A stretch of 64,000 bases of DNA from NCBI GenBank assembly GCA_905147135.1, contig LR990058.1, positions 13,553,349-13,617,348 of the forward strand, given 5' to 3'. This DNA is from Blastobasis lacticolella (taxonomy: Eukaryota > Arthropoda > Insecta > Lepidoptera > Blastobasidae). This document shows positions 20,301 through 35,300 of this stretch, one piece after another. Each line of letters opens with the position of its first letter. The stretch's first letter is position 1. A program made the translations under genes and the position numbers. The notes under the pieces were generated by a model, which did no database searches, was not told the origin of the DNA, and was given only the letters and a program-made list of their open reading frames with translations.

Positions 20301-23300
20301 TTACCGCTTTCCATCAGGTGGACACTTCTCCAAATACCAATCAAAGAGCGATGGTGAACCGCGAATTTAATTTCTCTTTAACAAGTCACCACTATTTAGT
20401 TACAGGATTTTACCTATGCAAATGAATTACGGTATCTAGCTAGTCCTGATTTGATTCATTTCACTCGCTGTCCAATTTTTGAATTAATAAAGCAGAACCG
20501 GTTCAATGATCGTCAATTCTGTTGACAAAGCTTTTTTATGTCATCCGCGATTCTTCTTGTAATTTATACCTACTTCGTATCAATTATAGCACCTTAGAGC
20601 GCTACTCTCTACCAATCTGCGATATACGCGCTGTAACTCAAAGTCGCTCAGCGTGCTATGGAAAGAGCTACTCACCGTTCCGAATGATATTACCTAGATA
20701 CCTATCCGTAACAAAACTAAAGTCACCGACATGCACAACTACTACTACTACTACTCCATCTACGTCAGCCGTTCAATTATGCTCCATGGCACGGTTAATG
20801 ACAATTTGTATTTTTGTCGAAATATTTATTTGCTTTACGCTTTTTTAATTTGGACATCGGTTTTAGCCTCGTAGAACTAAATGTAAATCGCAGGCTACAT
20901 CGCAGAACCGATGGCCGATAGTGGAAAGGTTTTCGAGTGGCGACCACGAGATGGATGGGCGACCTTAACTAAGGCGATGGGTGGTGAAAGACGTGGGTGC
21001 GGTTTTTGCCCAGCAGTGGGCGTTTGGTGGCTGAAGTGATGGTGGTACGTCCAATAACTCTTCTTCGTGGAAGGAATATGTCAATCCAAACGAATTTGCA
21101 ATCCGCCCTAGAGAGCCTCTAACTTGTCCTAAGAGTGGTTTAAAGTTCCAGATTCCGTTACCGACTTGAATGTTTCGGGTTTCGGACGGACGTATTCGAC
21201 TTAACTTATTTCCCACCCGCCCGTACTAGAGCCTAATCAAATTCTAGTGCAGTTCTCTAAATTTAGCGGACAAATTAAAAGAGAATAAAAAATATTGTTT
21301 ATATACAAAATATTCTGGGGGAGGCTAAGGAACAGATTATCCCTCTCAGATTATTATTATGGCCTCTTCTTTCATCTGTTTCAATTCGGTTAACGGTACA
21401 CCAAATCTCTTTCTATTTTTTCTTAAAGTGGTTATGCTCTTAAACTGCATCTAGTGTCACAAGAAGACAACCAGCCACTCACAGAAATAGCGATCTTGTC
21501 CACGTCAGCGAACTCCATCGGGTCCGTGTAGATGTGGAACTTGGAGACGAGGGGCGGCTGCGGAGGCGGCGCGCGCGCAGGGTACGGCGGCGCTTCCTCC
21601 CCGTCCACGTAGAGGGATGAACCTGCCATGTACTCCGACCGTCGCTCTTGGATCAGCTCCATCATCTCGTGACTCTGCTTCTCTACTAGGGCTGCTGTCG
21701 CCGCGCTGGGGAGGTGAGGTAGGAGTTATTTTGGGTGATTTGATGTGTACATTTTTGTGGTTTGTTTGCAGTTATTTCATATAGGTTCAGTCGGCAGTAA
21801 CACCGTGAAATTGTGAAACTCGTTACTCTGCTCAAGATGCGTCATTTATTGAGAAAATGGCGACCGAGTCCTAGGATACTGATCTTCAAATCGCTAGTCT
21901 CTGTGCGAAGCCGGATAAAATATCTCCAAAGAGAAACACGGAGGCATTTTTGATCTACTTATTAAATCTATGCAGTAGTTCCACACCAAGTTGTTTTAAG
22001 ATTTATGTGTTTTGCCAGACTCTGCTTTGTACTGTCTGTTGTAAAAAGGGTTTTAACAAAACGGGTCGTTTTGCATACGGCCTCTGTGTAGCCTTATATA
22101 TTGTACAATTTAAATATTAGGGCATAGAAGAGAAAACAGGTACAGAGTTTATTAATTTTGAGGATCATTATGAACACCGACAAGAGTATAACTCTTAAAT
22201 ATATGATGATGATGATGACCGATAATGGTTTTATCTATTCATGACAGTCTCATTTTTGTTTCCGTGAGTAGCCAGTGATAAAGTTAACTAATTGCTCTAC
22301 GGCCGTACGATATTAAATATCAGATGTCCAAATAAAAATCCAACATCTCTATTAAAACGCAGCGTTTTCTTAAATCTGGAAATCCCAGCAATTTAAAAGT
22401 CGCCTAAAGTTAATAAATCTCAACCATAAAAATTTCGTTCTGCGCTCATTCACCTATTATGCAGATTTAAAATGTATTTTTATTTACATGATTTTTACTG
22501 TTGGTATTTCGGAAACCAGTATAACTAATAATACCTTCGATGACATAACCTTATCAAGTCATGAGTTGTAAGTAGTGTTAGGTAATATTGTCAACCGATT
22601 CGACTGTTACGATCCAAATGAGTCTAGATACATGGTCAATCGATTACGTAAAAACTTGATTAATGTAGGCGCCTTTCTTATTTTGGTTATTGGTCAAATC
22701 ATACCGGATACGGTGACGATTTAAAATTAAATTGGAATGACCATATTAAAACATCACACCTGGTAGTGGCTCTAATCACATAATTAGCAGTAGAGCCAGT
22801 TAAATTTAACTAATGTCGAGTGACCACCCAAAAGTTGAAGCTATTATTAAACAGATTTTACGTACAAAGTTTAATTTAATTTAACAATTTAAATTGAAAT
22901 GTTATTTTTAAACATAACGATTTAATATCCCACAAAAATTCTTGCACTAGTCTTCCCACGAATGAATTAGCATAATTTACAATTTAGAATATTTATAAGT
23001 CTTGAAACTAGACCACCTTGAAGCCATATTTTATGGATAATAATGTGGTGACTTAGTAAGTCCTTATATTAAATCGGGGGGCTTCTGTGTTACCATTAGA
23101 TTGAGATTTAGATTATTTCCTTTTTTGCAAAAAGTTACAAATATTTCTGTTTTATATTTTTCTCCGATATCCAGTCAACCATAAAATCGACAATCTTACC
23201 GCTCATGCTCCAGCATCTTCCTCGTGAGGCTCTCCTTCTTCTTATCTCTTCGGAGGGTCATGTTCTTCTCCAGATCCGCTCTCTCCTGCTGATGGCGCAT

Positions 23301-26300
23301 GGTTAGCGCGCCGATCTCCGCATCTGGCCTTCTCTTCTTCACCTGCATTTCTTGCTGGAACCTATTGGTTAGTCGCTCCAACTCTCGCTCCCATTCGTCC
23401 TGGAAAGTGTGCGGTTAGAGATTAAGAGAGAGTGTAGAGTTGGAAGAAGAAAAGTCAACCCTTGATAGGATATCTGGCTAGGCTACAACTGTTATGCGGG
23501 CGGGTTTATGTACCTACAAACCTATTATTATCCTAAAGTGAACATACTCGCCAGGCTTGGCACATTACAATTTTTTAGTAGATTTAAGTGCCTGAACTAA
23601 TTGATTTGTCATATTTGTTGTAATGAATAACTTAAAAAAAAAAAAAAACTGCCAGCCCAGCTCTTCTCAGAAGCCTATTAGTCGAAGCAACCCGGTTTCT
23701 ATTTTTCAAAACCAGGAAGACTGCCGGGATGGGAGATTTTGTTTGTGACATTCCATTCCCTCAGGAATCAGGGGCTGATTCGTGTCTTTAGACACTGCAG
23801 TCCCTTAGGGTCTCGTTAAACCCTATACTATATAATTTTTTTATACTCTATTAACGACGTGCCTCAGCTTTGCATGGGTTTTCTCGACTGATTTTTTTGT
23901 GACAAGATATAAGTAGCTTGCTATTTACCTGTATTTCGTCTCGTATTCTTCTGTTTTCTTCTTCTCTGTGCTTTGAGAATTTTCTGTACAAGTCGTCTTC
24001 CTCTTGCCTGTGTTTCATTTCCAATTTGGTCTGCTCGTCTCGATCCTGGGAGAAAAACAAACAAGCAATTTATTAAGATGATCGATAATCACACAAAAAC
24101 ACTAATAGTAGATAATCTTAGTTAACAGCTACAATAGGTACCAGGTGTAAAGTAAAATGATTTATTGGAAACGTTTATTATGTTGGTATAAATTTGGTAA
24201 TTAATAATAGTAGCCACCATTGCTACCTACATGTTAATAATCTGGTACTGGATTGATAATAATATGCAGATAGATTCATGTAGTAATGTTTGGTTGCATC
24301 ATTTTGGATATATATAATCGATATCGACGATTCGTATGTGGATGTGGAATGAGCTCCCAGCCACAGTGGGTCATTTGGACTATGACATGGGATCGTTCAA
24401 GAGGCATATTAGAGGTCTCTTTAGAGGCGGGCAACGCATTGGTGACTCCCCTGGTGTTGCTGATGTCCATAGGCGGCGGTGACCACTTTCCATCAGGTGG
24501 CCCGCTTGCCTGTTTGTCTGTCGTGTAACATAAAAAAATAGCGTAACATTTTAACTTCGCCAATACTTATGCTGACCAGCGACCAACGAGAGTACCTACT
24601 TTGACAGGTATTCTGTGGCAAAAATCTAAGTTATTTATTTATTTAAAAACTTTATTGCACAACAACACAATTGGCGGACTAAAAGCCATTAAAGTTACTA
24701 TTAGAAATGAGATTAAACAATGAATTATGTTATTTTTATCCAACTCAGTGTCAAAAGAGCAGACTGCCCCCCTGATGGTAAGTGCTGACTTCCACTCATA
24801 ACATCTTTATAATAATACATACATTTAGGTTGTAGATAATAAAAATGCAGAACTGCAGGTGCATTGTCACTATGAGGACTAAAATGAAATGCCTCACACC
24901 TGTAATTATTTTACCTGTTTGTTATTATTTAGGGCTTCTTCCATACTTAATTAAAGTCTAAGTGACAAATAGATAGCCTACCTATATAATCAATAATTGC
25001 CCATCGCAAACGCAATTACAAACTGACAAACTGAACTTGCTGTGAATGCTAAACGACAGCGGCATCTTTACAAAGCGAATGCAATGTAAACATTTAACCA
25101 GATTCTGAGTGGGTAAATATTATCCGCAATGCTAAAACAAAACATTAAACAGCAAACTAAAATTGCATTAAATTTGCAAAGGTTCAATTACCCAAATACT
25201 GAAATTAAAATTTATATATGTTTTACGACTGTTTATCTTTTCCCATGGCCATGATGCATGCAACTGCGTCGAAATATCGGGCTACTCGTAAACAAAGGTA
25301 CGCGGTAGATAATCCGGAACCTTTAAAATGTGTGATAATAACCGCGATAGTTTAAAACTTGGTTTATCTTTGTACCTACTATTAAATTCATGAAGTACCT
25401 TGTAACATTGAGAAGTTACGAGAAAAAACGGTCTCTATACGAGATTTACAAAAATCAACGTTAGAACAGATATGTGACTGCATTGCAAATAGAAGCGTAT
25501 AAACAGATAACTAGCTTATAACCCGTTGTGGTTTAATGTTCTGACTAAACTACTATCACCACTTAATTAAGAGCAAGTATTTTACGACGATGTTCGTCTA
25601 GTAAGTAATATGACTAATCAGGTACGAAAGGTCGAAAGAACCCGCTACTGCTTGTGTTATATTAATGTTTATTAACTAGTTAGAATTATCTGACCAGACG
25701 AACATAAATAGAAACCCAGACTTCATCTATATGTGATACTTCGTTATTTTTTATTGCCTAGGAAGGTACACGGACAGGTCCACCTGATGGAAAGCGGTCA
25801 TGGTCGAATGTCCTGGACACCAGCAACCTATAATGGGAGTGGATGCGGGTCGGTTATCGAGTTACCTATAGATAAAAGCCTTTTGAAGAACCTCGATCTG
25901 TAGTGCGAAGGAAAGACTTATCTTTCCATATCTTGCAAATGCTTAAAAAGTATCGCGATGCCCGTAAATTAGGTGGATGCCAGGCATCTAGATGTTGTAG
26001 ATAAAATTGTTCCCATCGTCGAAGAGGGTGATGGAAAAGTGCCGGTGGTACCAAACTAAATAATCATCTTGGCGTTAACGTCCCCGTTGTGCTCTTGCAC
26101 GCGAGGACCCGCGGGTGTTGACCATGATCCGACCATACCGAATCGAACTTTATGGAAATAAACTTTCGGAACTGCAATGAATAAATATTGGAAAGAAACT
26201 AAGTACCTCATAGAGTTTAATTTTATTGCCCCATTAGAATAAATTAGGGAGTAATGCCGATTTTTTCGAGATCCAATTCGAGTCGCTAAGCCACCGAAGT

Positions 26301-29300
26301 AAGTATAAGTAACTAAATTATAAGAATGAAGCCTAAAACCGCGAAACAATGAATAGATAATACGTGTTGAATACATATACAATTATTTTATGCGTATAAA
26401 ATCTAACTGTCGCACATTCGCCACACCGCCACACAACTGTATGACGAAAGATTTTATCACAACCAGCTATTCGGAGTGTGAAATTTTATGCTCATATTAA
26501 ATAAAGCGCAAGTTACAAAATTGATATTAAATAAGTGTTACAGTCGCTTTTACGAGTCGCTTTGTAATGCACCGAAGAATATTCATGCGGACGAACGTGA
26601 AGGCTTTCGGTTTTCGGTGTTTATAGGCAGATAGCGGACCACCTTCCCAGCGAAATAGCTTACAGGATATAGGAAGTATAATATACTTGCTAGCGTTTTA
26701 CCGCGACTTTGTTTCGAACTCTAATGGCGCTCTCTGAAAACCAGCGCTGTGATTGGTTGCTGCCATTCATAGCATTATGCTGAGGCTAGTCCATTTTGGT
26801 CTGACGACGCATCGTCTTACTTCCTTGTAATTAATGTAGTTTTAAGTTTTTTGGATGTGTTATTGGACTATGTCTATGTCGACTTCGTCCGCATCAACCA
26901 GTTTTTTTATTAGTGGTTGGTTACGACTTAACGTTGTGTCTCTATAATAATAGCAATATTTCACTACAATTTTGCAACTTCTAACATTCTACATTAGTTA
27001 ATTGCTGGACATATGTCTTGCTAATGTGCGCCAAGGTCTGAATCCTATGTAGCCTGTGTTTAGCGACAATTATGAGTGACTATCAGCTGGAACCGATACA
27101 GATGGCCGATGGGGCAGTTAAGTTCTCGAGTGGCGACCACGTATCGGAAAACGCAGCGTGTGTAGGCCTCCCACAAGGTGGACCGACGACCTCTCCAACG
27201 CAAGGGGAGCCTCTCCACGTTTGTCAGTGGGTTGGAGATCGCAGTATCATCTATGAATATAACAATGAAAAAAGCTGCTGCCCATTTTCCAGCCTACGGA
27301 AACATTAGTCGAAAACCTTAGACGCCTTTTACGACACCCACCAGTGTAAGGGGTTGGTGGTATTCTACTCTGCCGGACACCACACGGCCACAAGTTACTA
27401 TTATATGGCGGGAACTGTAGTTCTCTGATATTTTTATTGTTTACAAATTGAATATTAAGTACAATATATCAACTTACTTTGAAAACACTAAAACCATAAG
27501 TAGGTGGAAGGCATTACGCACTCTTGCCTCGTAAATTTAAAGTGGGCCATTCTCGCCACTCAGCTCATTTTACTGTAAGGGGCCCAGCTGTTCACCTTTC
27601 GTTTGTTTCCGTCTGAACCCACATAGGTGGGAAAGAGATAGCACGGTTAGATTACTGTTAACAGTGTATGATTTAATGGCCATGTAGAATGAAGCAAATA
27701 CAAGTGGCACGGCTTAGCATTTGTTTGAGTTCGGGGACCGAATTCTGTCTACTGTAATTTGGGATCGCTCGAATATTTAAAGTTGAAAAGACCTTCTGAA
27801 ATGATATTAAGGACTTCACGCCCTTTCTTCTTTGAAGTTTACGATGAATTCGTCTCGACCTTCTAGCTCTAGATTCATTTACACACTCTACTCTACCCAC
27901 ATTATGCGCCGATTTCCTCACATAATTAAGTCATGTGGAATCATTACGTTCAAATGGCTGATAAATAGGAAGTGACCATAAACGTGTTGCCAATATTCTG
28001 CATTATGATGTGGTATAATGTTCGATAAAGTCTAACGATCGATTAGCTTTAGCCACCTGTCGCAGGAAGGAAAGTGTCGCCACCTCTCGGGGTCGATCGA
28101 AAGTGAAACGGGGTCAACGGCCGGCGCGCGCCTCCCATTGGCTAATCAATTGTTGGCGCGAATCCGATATATTGACGCCATTGACAGACTGGTTGACGGT
28201 TTGTGATTGATAGTTGGTGGAGTGATCAAATGGTGTCTAATTGAGAATGTAGGAGATTTATTAGTGGGTATTTTGGAGCAATGCATTTAAAGAATTCGGT
28301 GATAGAATCGATATTGGATGTTCCTGGAGCGCTACTAGGATAATTAGTAGTACTATTATTTGTGATTGATTGTTATTTATTGCGTCCCATTTGTTACTGA
28401 CAGATTACGCGTTTAAAACATTAATTAATAATGAAATTGATATAACGATTTCCCTAGATCAGTTGCCTAAGGTCCATTTAAATCGCACGCACTCGTACAA
28501 GCCCATTCGCAACTTAAGTAGGCCATGACACGCAGCAATGATTGAGTATCCATTCAGAGCGGCCATTGCGGCCAAACGGGCGTGCTCTCAATGCTGCTGT
28601 CATTTATGTCGTGGTCTTATGCAAAAGACTACGCGGCCCGAATAATATCACACGACGTAAATATGACATCAGCCGGCAACTGCCCGAGGAACTACATTAT
28701 CATTTCATCCATTATTCGTGTATTTATCAACGCGCCGACTGAGTGTAGTAGTAGGTACGAGGAATTTTGTTTTTGTACGACTTATAGATAACGGGACGCG
28801 CTATCGTCAGTAGCGCGGCACGGACTCGCCGACCGGTCGTGTTTTATACAGTAATTTACATATACGTGGAGAATGCTGAAGCTGGCGCGCGGGCTGGTGC
28901 GGGCGGGCGCGGGCGCGAGCGGGGCGCGGCGGGCGCACGCCGTCGTGGGCTCGGAGCCCAACCGCTCCGATCCCTACTACCAGGAAAACAGAGACAAGAT
29001 GGACGAGCTGGTCCAGGAACTCCGCCTCAAAACACATGACGCCATCAACGGCGGACGACAGGACGCGGTCAAGAGGCACACGGCGAGAGGAAAACTGCTA
29101 GTCAGGGACAGGATAAACCGGTTAGTGGACGAAGGCAGCGACGTTTTGGAACTGAGCACTCTCGCCGCCACCGACATGTACAAAGGTCAGGTTCCGAGCG
29201 CCGGCATCGTCACCGCTATCGGGAAAATTCACGGCCGCGACTGTATGATTGTCGCCAACGATGCCACCGTCAAGGGAGGAACTTACTTTCCCGTCACCGT

Positions 29301-32300
29301 CAAGAAACATCTGAGAGCGCAAGCGATCGCTCAGGAGTGCCGGCTCCCGTGTATTTACTTAGTTGACTCTGGCGGCGCCCACTTGCCAGATCAGGCGGAT
29401 GTGTTTCCCGACAGAGAACATTTTGGCCGAATATTTTACAATCAAGCGAATATGTCGTCTGTAGGTATACCGCAGATATCGGTGGTCATGGGCTCGTGCA
29501 CCGCCGGCGGCGCGTACATACCCAGCATGTCAGATGAGAGCATTATTGTCAAGAACCAGGGCACGATATTCTTAGCTGGACCCCCGCTCGTTAAAGCAGC
29601 CACGGGTGAATCCGTATCGGCCGAGGATTTAGGCGGCGCGGATTTGCATTGCCGACAGTCTGGCGTCACAGATCACTACGCACACAATGATGAGCACGCT
29701 CTAGATTTAGCCAGAAATGTCGTTGATAATTTAAATTGGAACAGTAATAAGAATGTTCGAATTGACCCTCCGAAGATAGACGAACCCCTGTACGACATTG
29801 AAGATTTGCACGGAATCGTCGGTGCGAATTTGCAGCGACCATTCGACATTCGCGAAGTTATAGCGCGAATAGTCGACGGAAGCAGGTTCCACGAGTTCAA
29901 ACAACTGTACGGTGACACGTTAGTGTGTGGATTTGCAACCCTTTATGGGCATCCGGTCGGTGTAATCGGGAACAATGGCGTGCTGCATTCGGAGTCCGCG
30001 TTGAAGGGCGCCCACTTCATTCAGCTGTGCGCTGAGAGGAAGGTGCCGTTGCTATTCCTTCAGAATATAACCGGGTTCATGATCGGGAAGGATGCCGAGG
30101 CTGGCGGCATAGCAAAGAACGGGGCCAAGATGGTGACAGCTGTGAGTTGCTTCAAGGGTCCAAAGATAACCGTGTTAGTGGGTGGCAGTTTTGGTGCCGG
30201 TAATTACGGCATGTGCGGACGGGCGTACTCCCCTAGTTTCCTATACATGTGGCCTAATGCCAGGATTTCCGTGATGGGTGGACCGCAAGCTGCGACAGTG
30301 TTGTCGCTGGTAGCTAAAGAGAAGGCTCAAAGGGACGGCAAGCCGTGGACTGAGGAGGACGATAGGAAAGTGCGGGCTCCGTTGGAGGAGTTGTTTGAGA
30401 GGGAAGGTAAGCCTTATTACAGCACGGCGCGGCTGTGGGACGACGGCATTGTTGCGCCCAAGGACACGAGGAAGGTCATAGGTCTCAGTTTATCTGCGGC
30501 ACTCAATGCGCCGTTTAGAGACAGCAAATTCGGTATATTCAGAATGTGATTTACGTGTACTATTGACTGCATTACAAGGTTATGCGATATCAAGTGGGTA
30601 TGTTTGTTCGAGATACGTGACGTGTGATATGGTATCGCAGAATATCTTGATGTAACGCTGTGCTGATTCGAATGGCTATGATTTGTGTGTTTTTATGATT
30701 GTTTTATCTTATCTTAGGCTGTGAATGTGAATGTGAACACCCACGACAGTTGTTGCTATGTTAATAGTGAAGTTCTAAAATCAAAAGCATGTAGCTACCT
30801 CTTTAAGCATTTACGTATTAAGTGTTATCTACTATTGTAATACTGGTTCCAAATAATTTTATCTAAGTCTTTATATTATCTTTTGTAAAGTTTTTAAGTT
30901 ATTTTAGCTATATTGTAGATGTGTGCATATTGCATACTCTTATCTTGGAAATGTGGGCGTGTATTAAAAACACTTTCCTTTGATATCTCTGTTGATCGCG
31001 CTCATATCATATTTATTATTAAGCATTATATCCATTATGATAACGTATGATTTTATTTAAATATATTCTAATAGCTTTCTAAAGACTTGGATTTGTTTCG
31101 AATCGACTTATTCGGCTTATATTTAGGGAAGAATATGTTTAAATTTCTGTGAAAGTGTCCTGGCCGTGTGGTGTCCGGCAGAGTAGAATAGCACCAACCC
31201 CTTACACTCATGGGTGTCGTACAAGGCGACTAATGTTTTCGAGACAAAAGATCAAGAGTCTCCGTAGTCTGGAAAATGGGCAACAGCATTTTCCATTGTA
31301 TTATTTAAACACTGCGATCTCCAACCCGCCTGCCAAGCGTGGAGATTATGGCAATAACCTCCCCTTTCGTGGGAGAGGCCCTAAGTCCTGCAGTGGACTG
31401 TTACGGGCTGTGATGATGATGTTTAAATTTTATCAATAGTTTGACAAAATAGAACACCAAACGATTCAAAAAAATTCCTCTTCTAAACATTTTGATAATT
31501 ACTAAGTATTGTGTGGTACGTATTTTGATCGCATTAGTACTTTTACATGCAAATGTGTAATACATTGCATATAATTGCTGAGGTCAAGATCAATGTAACA
31601 AAGGGTACTTATTACGATCCGCTCTACATATAATTATTAAAATCACAATACTTTAGTTATTAACGGTTATACGTAGTATAATGTAAGTGTAATTAATTTG
31701 CTATAGTAGGGTATATAGTCTTGATCTATTACCTAACCTACTCGGTTATTTTAGATTCTGAAAAACACTACGTAATCCTTTTTGGCTAAACATAAAAAAA
31801 AATCTCAAAATTATAAGGTAATTCTCTAGTAATATGTATGGAACCTATGATTAAGAAATTAAGGTACCTAGGTAAATAAGTATGTATATGTGTGTATAAC
31901 GTAAAACTTTGTGGAAGATCCAATGTTTGATTCCCGGTCAGTGCATAAATTATGTTTTTTTTTTTATGTCATACAATAGGCAAACAGGCAAGCGGGTCAC
32001 CTGATGGAAAGTGGTCACCACTGCCTATATACATTAGCAACACCGAGACTATCACCAATGCGTTGCCCACCTCTATAACATGTTACTCTGGCAGCAAAAA
32101 GGCAAATATCCCTCCACTGCCAAAGCCACGGTTCCCCAAATTCCCTCCCCATGGAGCTCTGGAAACCTTACTCACCGGCAGAAACACAATACTATTTAAA
32201 AGAGTATTGTTTAGCTGCGGTGTTCTGTAAGGTGGAGGTACTTCCCCAGTCGGGCGGCTCCAATTCGAACGGGATACCCCGCTATGCCCTACCTCTCTTA

Positions 32301-35300
32301 AAATTGATACTGGGTAACTAACATATTTCTTTTGGTGTTGGGCCTCACTAGGGATCAATGAGATCAGTCTGTACCGGTGTGGCTGGGGTCGGGAATTTGT
32401 AGTCAGTTGAGCTATGTACGTTAAGCATTTGATCTACACATTTATAGTATATAAGTCGTTTATCAGTTATCTAACACCCATTACATAAGCTTTGCTTACT
32501 TTGGAGCTAGATGGCGCTGTGTGAATTTGTTTAAGCATATTTATTTATTTAGGCGACTGAATGTGTAACCAGGGTCACGGAGGTCAGATGGCTGTCACTC
32601 CACTGTAATTACTGGATCTGCTAAATCCTGGATCATAGTCAAGGCGGACACCGCGCCCTCGTGCGCGAGAGCACAACTGGGACATGAACATCAACATGAT
32701 TTTATGTTCATTTGGAGATAACCAATAAGGCCCTAGGGCCTGCATAAAAGAATTTATATAAAAGCTTAATTGCTGAAATAACAGTAATTGACGACCTGGA
32801 GCTGTTCAGTTGGTTAGAAATTAGCCGGCCGGGCCGGGCAAAAATTTAAACAATGAACTTTAAGACTGGGTGTTATATGTTTAATAAGTATGTACTTAAA
32901 AATATACAAACACAACACAAGCTTTGCTTACTTTAGGGCTAGATGGCGCTGTCTGAATTAACCAAGCATATTCTTCTTCTTTGCGTATCGACTAGCGGCG
33001 GGTCAGCGATGTATTTATTTGTTACTTGATCTGCCAAATCTTGTATCAGAGACGGAACCGCCAAGATGATTTTCTTTTGATATTCTTTAGATAACCAATA
33101 AGGCCCCAGGGACTGCATAAAATGTATGCTATTGCGACAATAAGTTTATCAGGACAAAGACTGCAAACAAAGCACGGCGATCAATACCCGCCGACCGAGA
33201 GCGTACGCGCCTCCCCATTTTACGCTTTCCTAACACGGCCGAGTCTTTTTTCCATCTGGAATTCTTCTCAAGAAAACTCGTCGGCCATTGGGCTATTAAC
33301 GCAGTTAATTGCCGATCTATATGCCGATCGGCTAGCTTTGCCCGCTTTGCGTCTAGATGAAGACGCTGCTGATGGTATCGGGCTGGTGAAATATGTGCTT
33401 GGTTCGTGGAAAGGTATGGGTGTTTAGTGGGGAAGGTGGGTGAGGTATGCGGTAAAGGTTCAAAGAGGCAGAAAGCCTTTTTAAAAAATGAAATTACTTA
33501 GGTACTCTTTAATAGTTTTAAAAGCGATATTTGTTGAAGCTCAAGAATTTTTAGAGTGAATTATTGTCGAGAAAGGCTGGTGTGCTTCTTTGTTTATATA
33601 ATTTTGAAAGAAAAAACCAAGAATGGTTTGAGACTTTCGTGGTTAATCACTACACTTTCATAACCTTATTATCAGGTTACTAATTCTAAACGTGGTAACA
33701 AACCTAATAATACGCGTGATGCAAGTGAAGAATTTATTCATTTCAATTGAAAAAAAGATGTCTAGTTATTCCTGTGATAACCTGAGAGTACTCTACCTCT
33801 AGGTGATGTTAAAGGTCTGATGATGATAACGAAAGGTGGTCATGGGCACTATGCATGATAAACCCATCGAGTTTAGGCTCGTATTACGATTGTTGGGAGT
33901 GATCGCATGGTTGAACTTACGTATACACTGCAGATAATGCTGACGAACGTTATCATTTCGAAATTAAAATCAGAATATTAAAAAAATTTGCACCGGTTTA
34001 CACGTAGCCGCTTAAATCGCGTACGCGTCGCGTCCTTCTAGTCACAGCGTAGTGCCCGAACAGGAATCGCGCTTAATTCGCGCAGTCTACCATATTGCAT
34101 AAACATTTGGGGAGACATCGCGCAGAAATATTAAAAGTATATTTAGAACATTTCAATATTATTAGCAAGGGTAAGCTCACGGATCTATGCGATCCCAAAA
34201 AAGACCCCAGCGACAACTGCTGCAGCGCTGATTATGTAAACAACTAGGTATAAAAACACTATTGACAGATGCATAATTATATTTTTTTCACGCATTGTTT
34301 CCAATTGTTATACATGTATGATAATTGCTACAATTAACCCGTATTGTACCCGCACATAGCTATATCTAACACTAGTACCTATAATAATCATCTTGGCGTT
34401 AATGTCCCGGTTGGCAGATCAGATGGAGCGACTGCCATCTGACCTGTAACTCTGTTACCAGGGGAACTTGACCAGATTGGATCATGGTTTCGTCCCGATG
34501 TTTTCCCTCACAGTAAGAGCATCGGTTAGCCTTCAACTAATGTACAAAACGAGTCATTGGTACGTGGCTGCAGTTTGATTCGAACCCGGTACGCTTACGA
34601 GTCGGATACCTCAACCACTCGACCACCGATGCTCTACCTATAATATAACACCAATACCTATACAACATGATGACTGCTACAATTAACCCATGTTGTACCC
34701 GCACATACTATAGCTAACACTGCACATACAAAATGCAGTAGCTAGCCGGATTATTCCGGCCACAGCTCCATATATCACACTTTATTTGGCAAACTGGGCC
34801 GGAACGAGGCCATTGCAGTCCGCTGGTGATTGATATTTATGTGGTATTGCAACTGCGGGATTGTGGCCGTTTTTCTAAGCAATGCACGAGACAGCCTTGG
34901 AGCTGTGAGCTGAGGCTGGCATGGGTCGACGTGTGTTTCGGTTTCCTGTTCGTGTCTGTCAGGTTCGTGCTATGTAGTACCTACACTATTTATACCACGG
35001 ACATACGTAGTATCGTCTAGTTACTCTGTGATCTACACTATATATATATTTATATTAGACTAGCCAGGCATTTGACCGCCATTTCATCCGGCAGTAAGTG
35101 ACGATGCGGCCGAAGATGGAGAATGCCTGTCTAGGAACAGCTCAGTCACTCTAGCTTTGAAGGCGTCTAGATTTTAATGATCAGGGAACACACTTGCACT
35201 CTTATATTTATAATGTGCGGTAAATACTGTAAATACTGTACATCGGCTAGTTTCGGCTTTGTATTTGCTCTCACTCGTGCGACAGAGATGACGCTATACG

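Noticed and set aside
33122..33427. 101-codon + strand frame as a gene
   Set aside because: No family resemblance and mixed base composition; no supporting splice sites.
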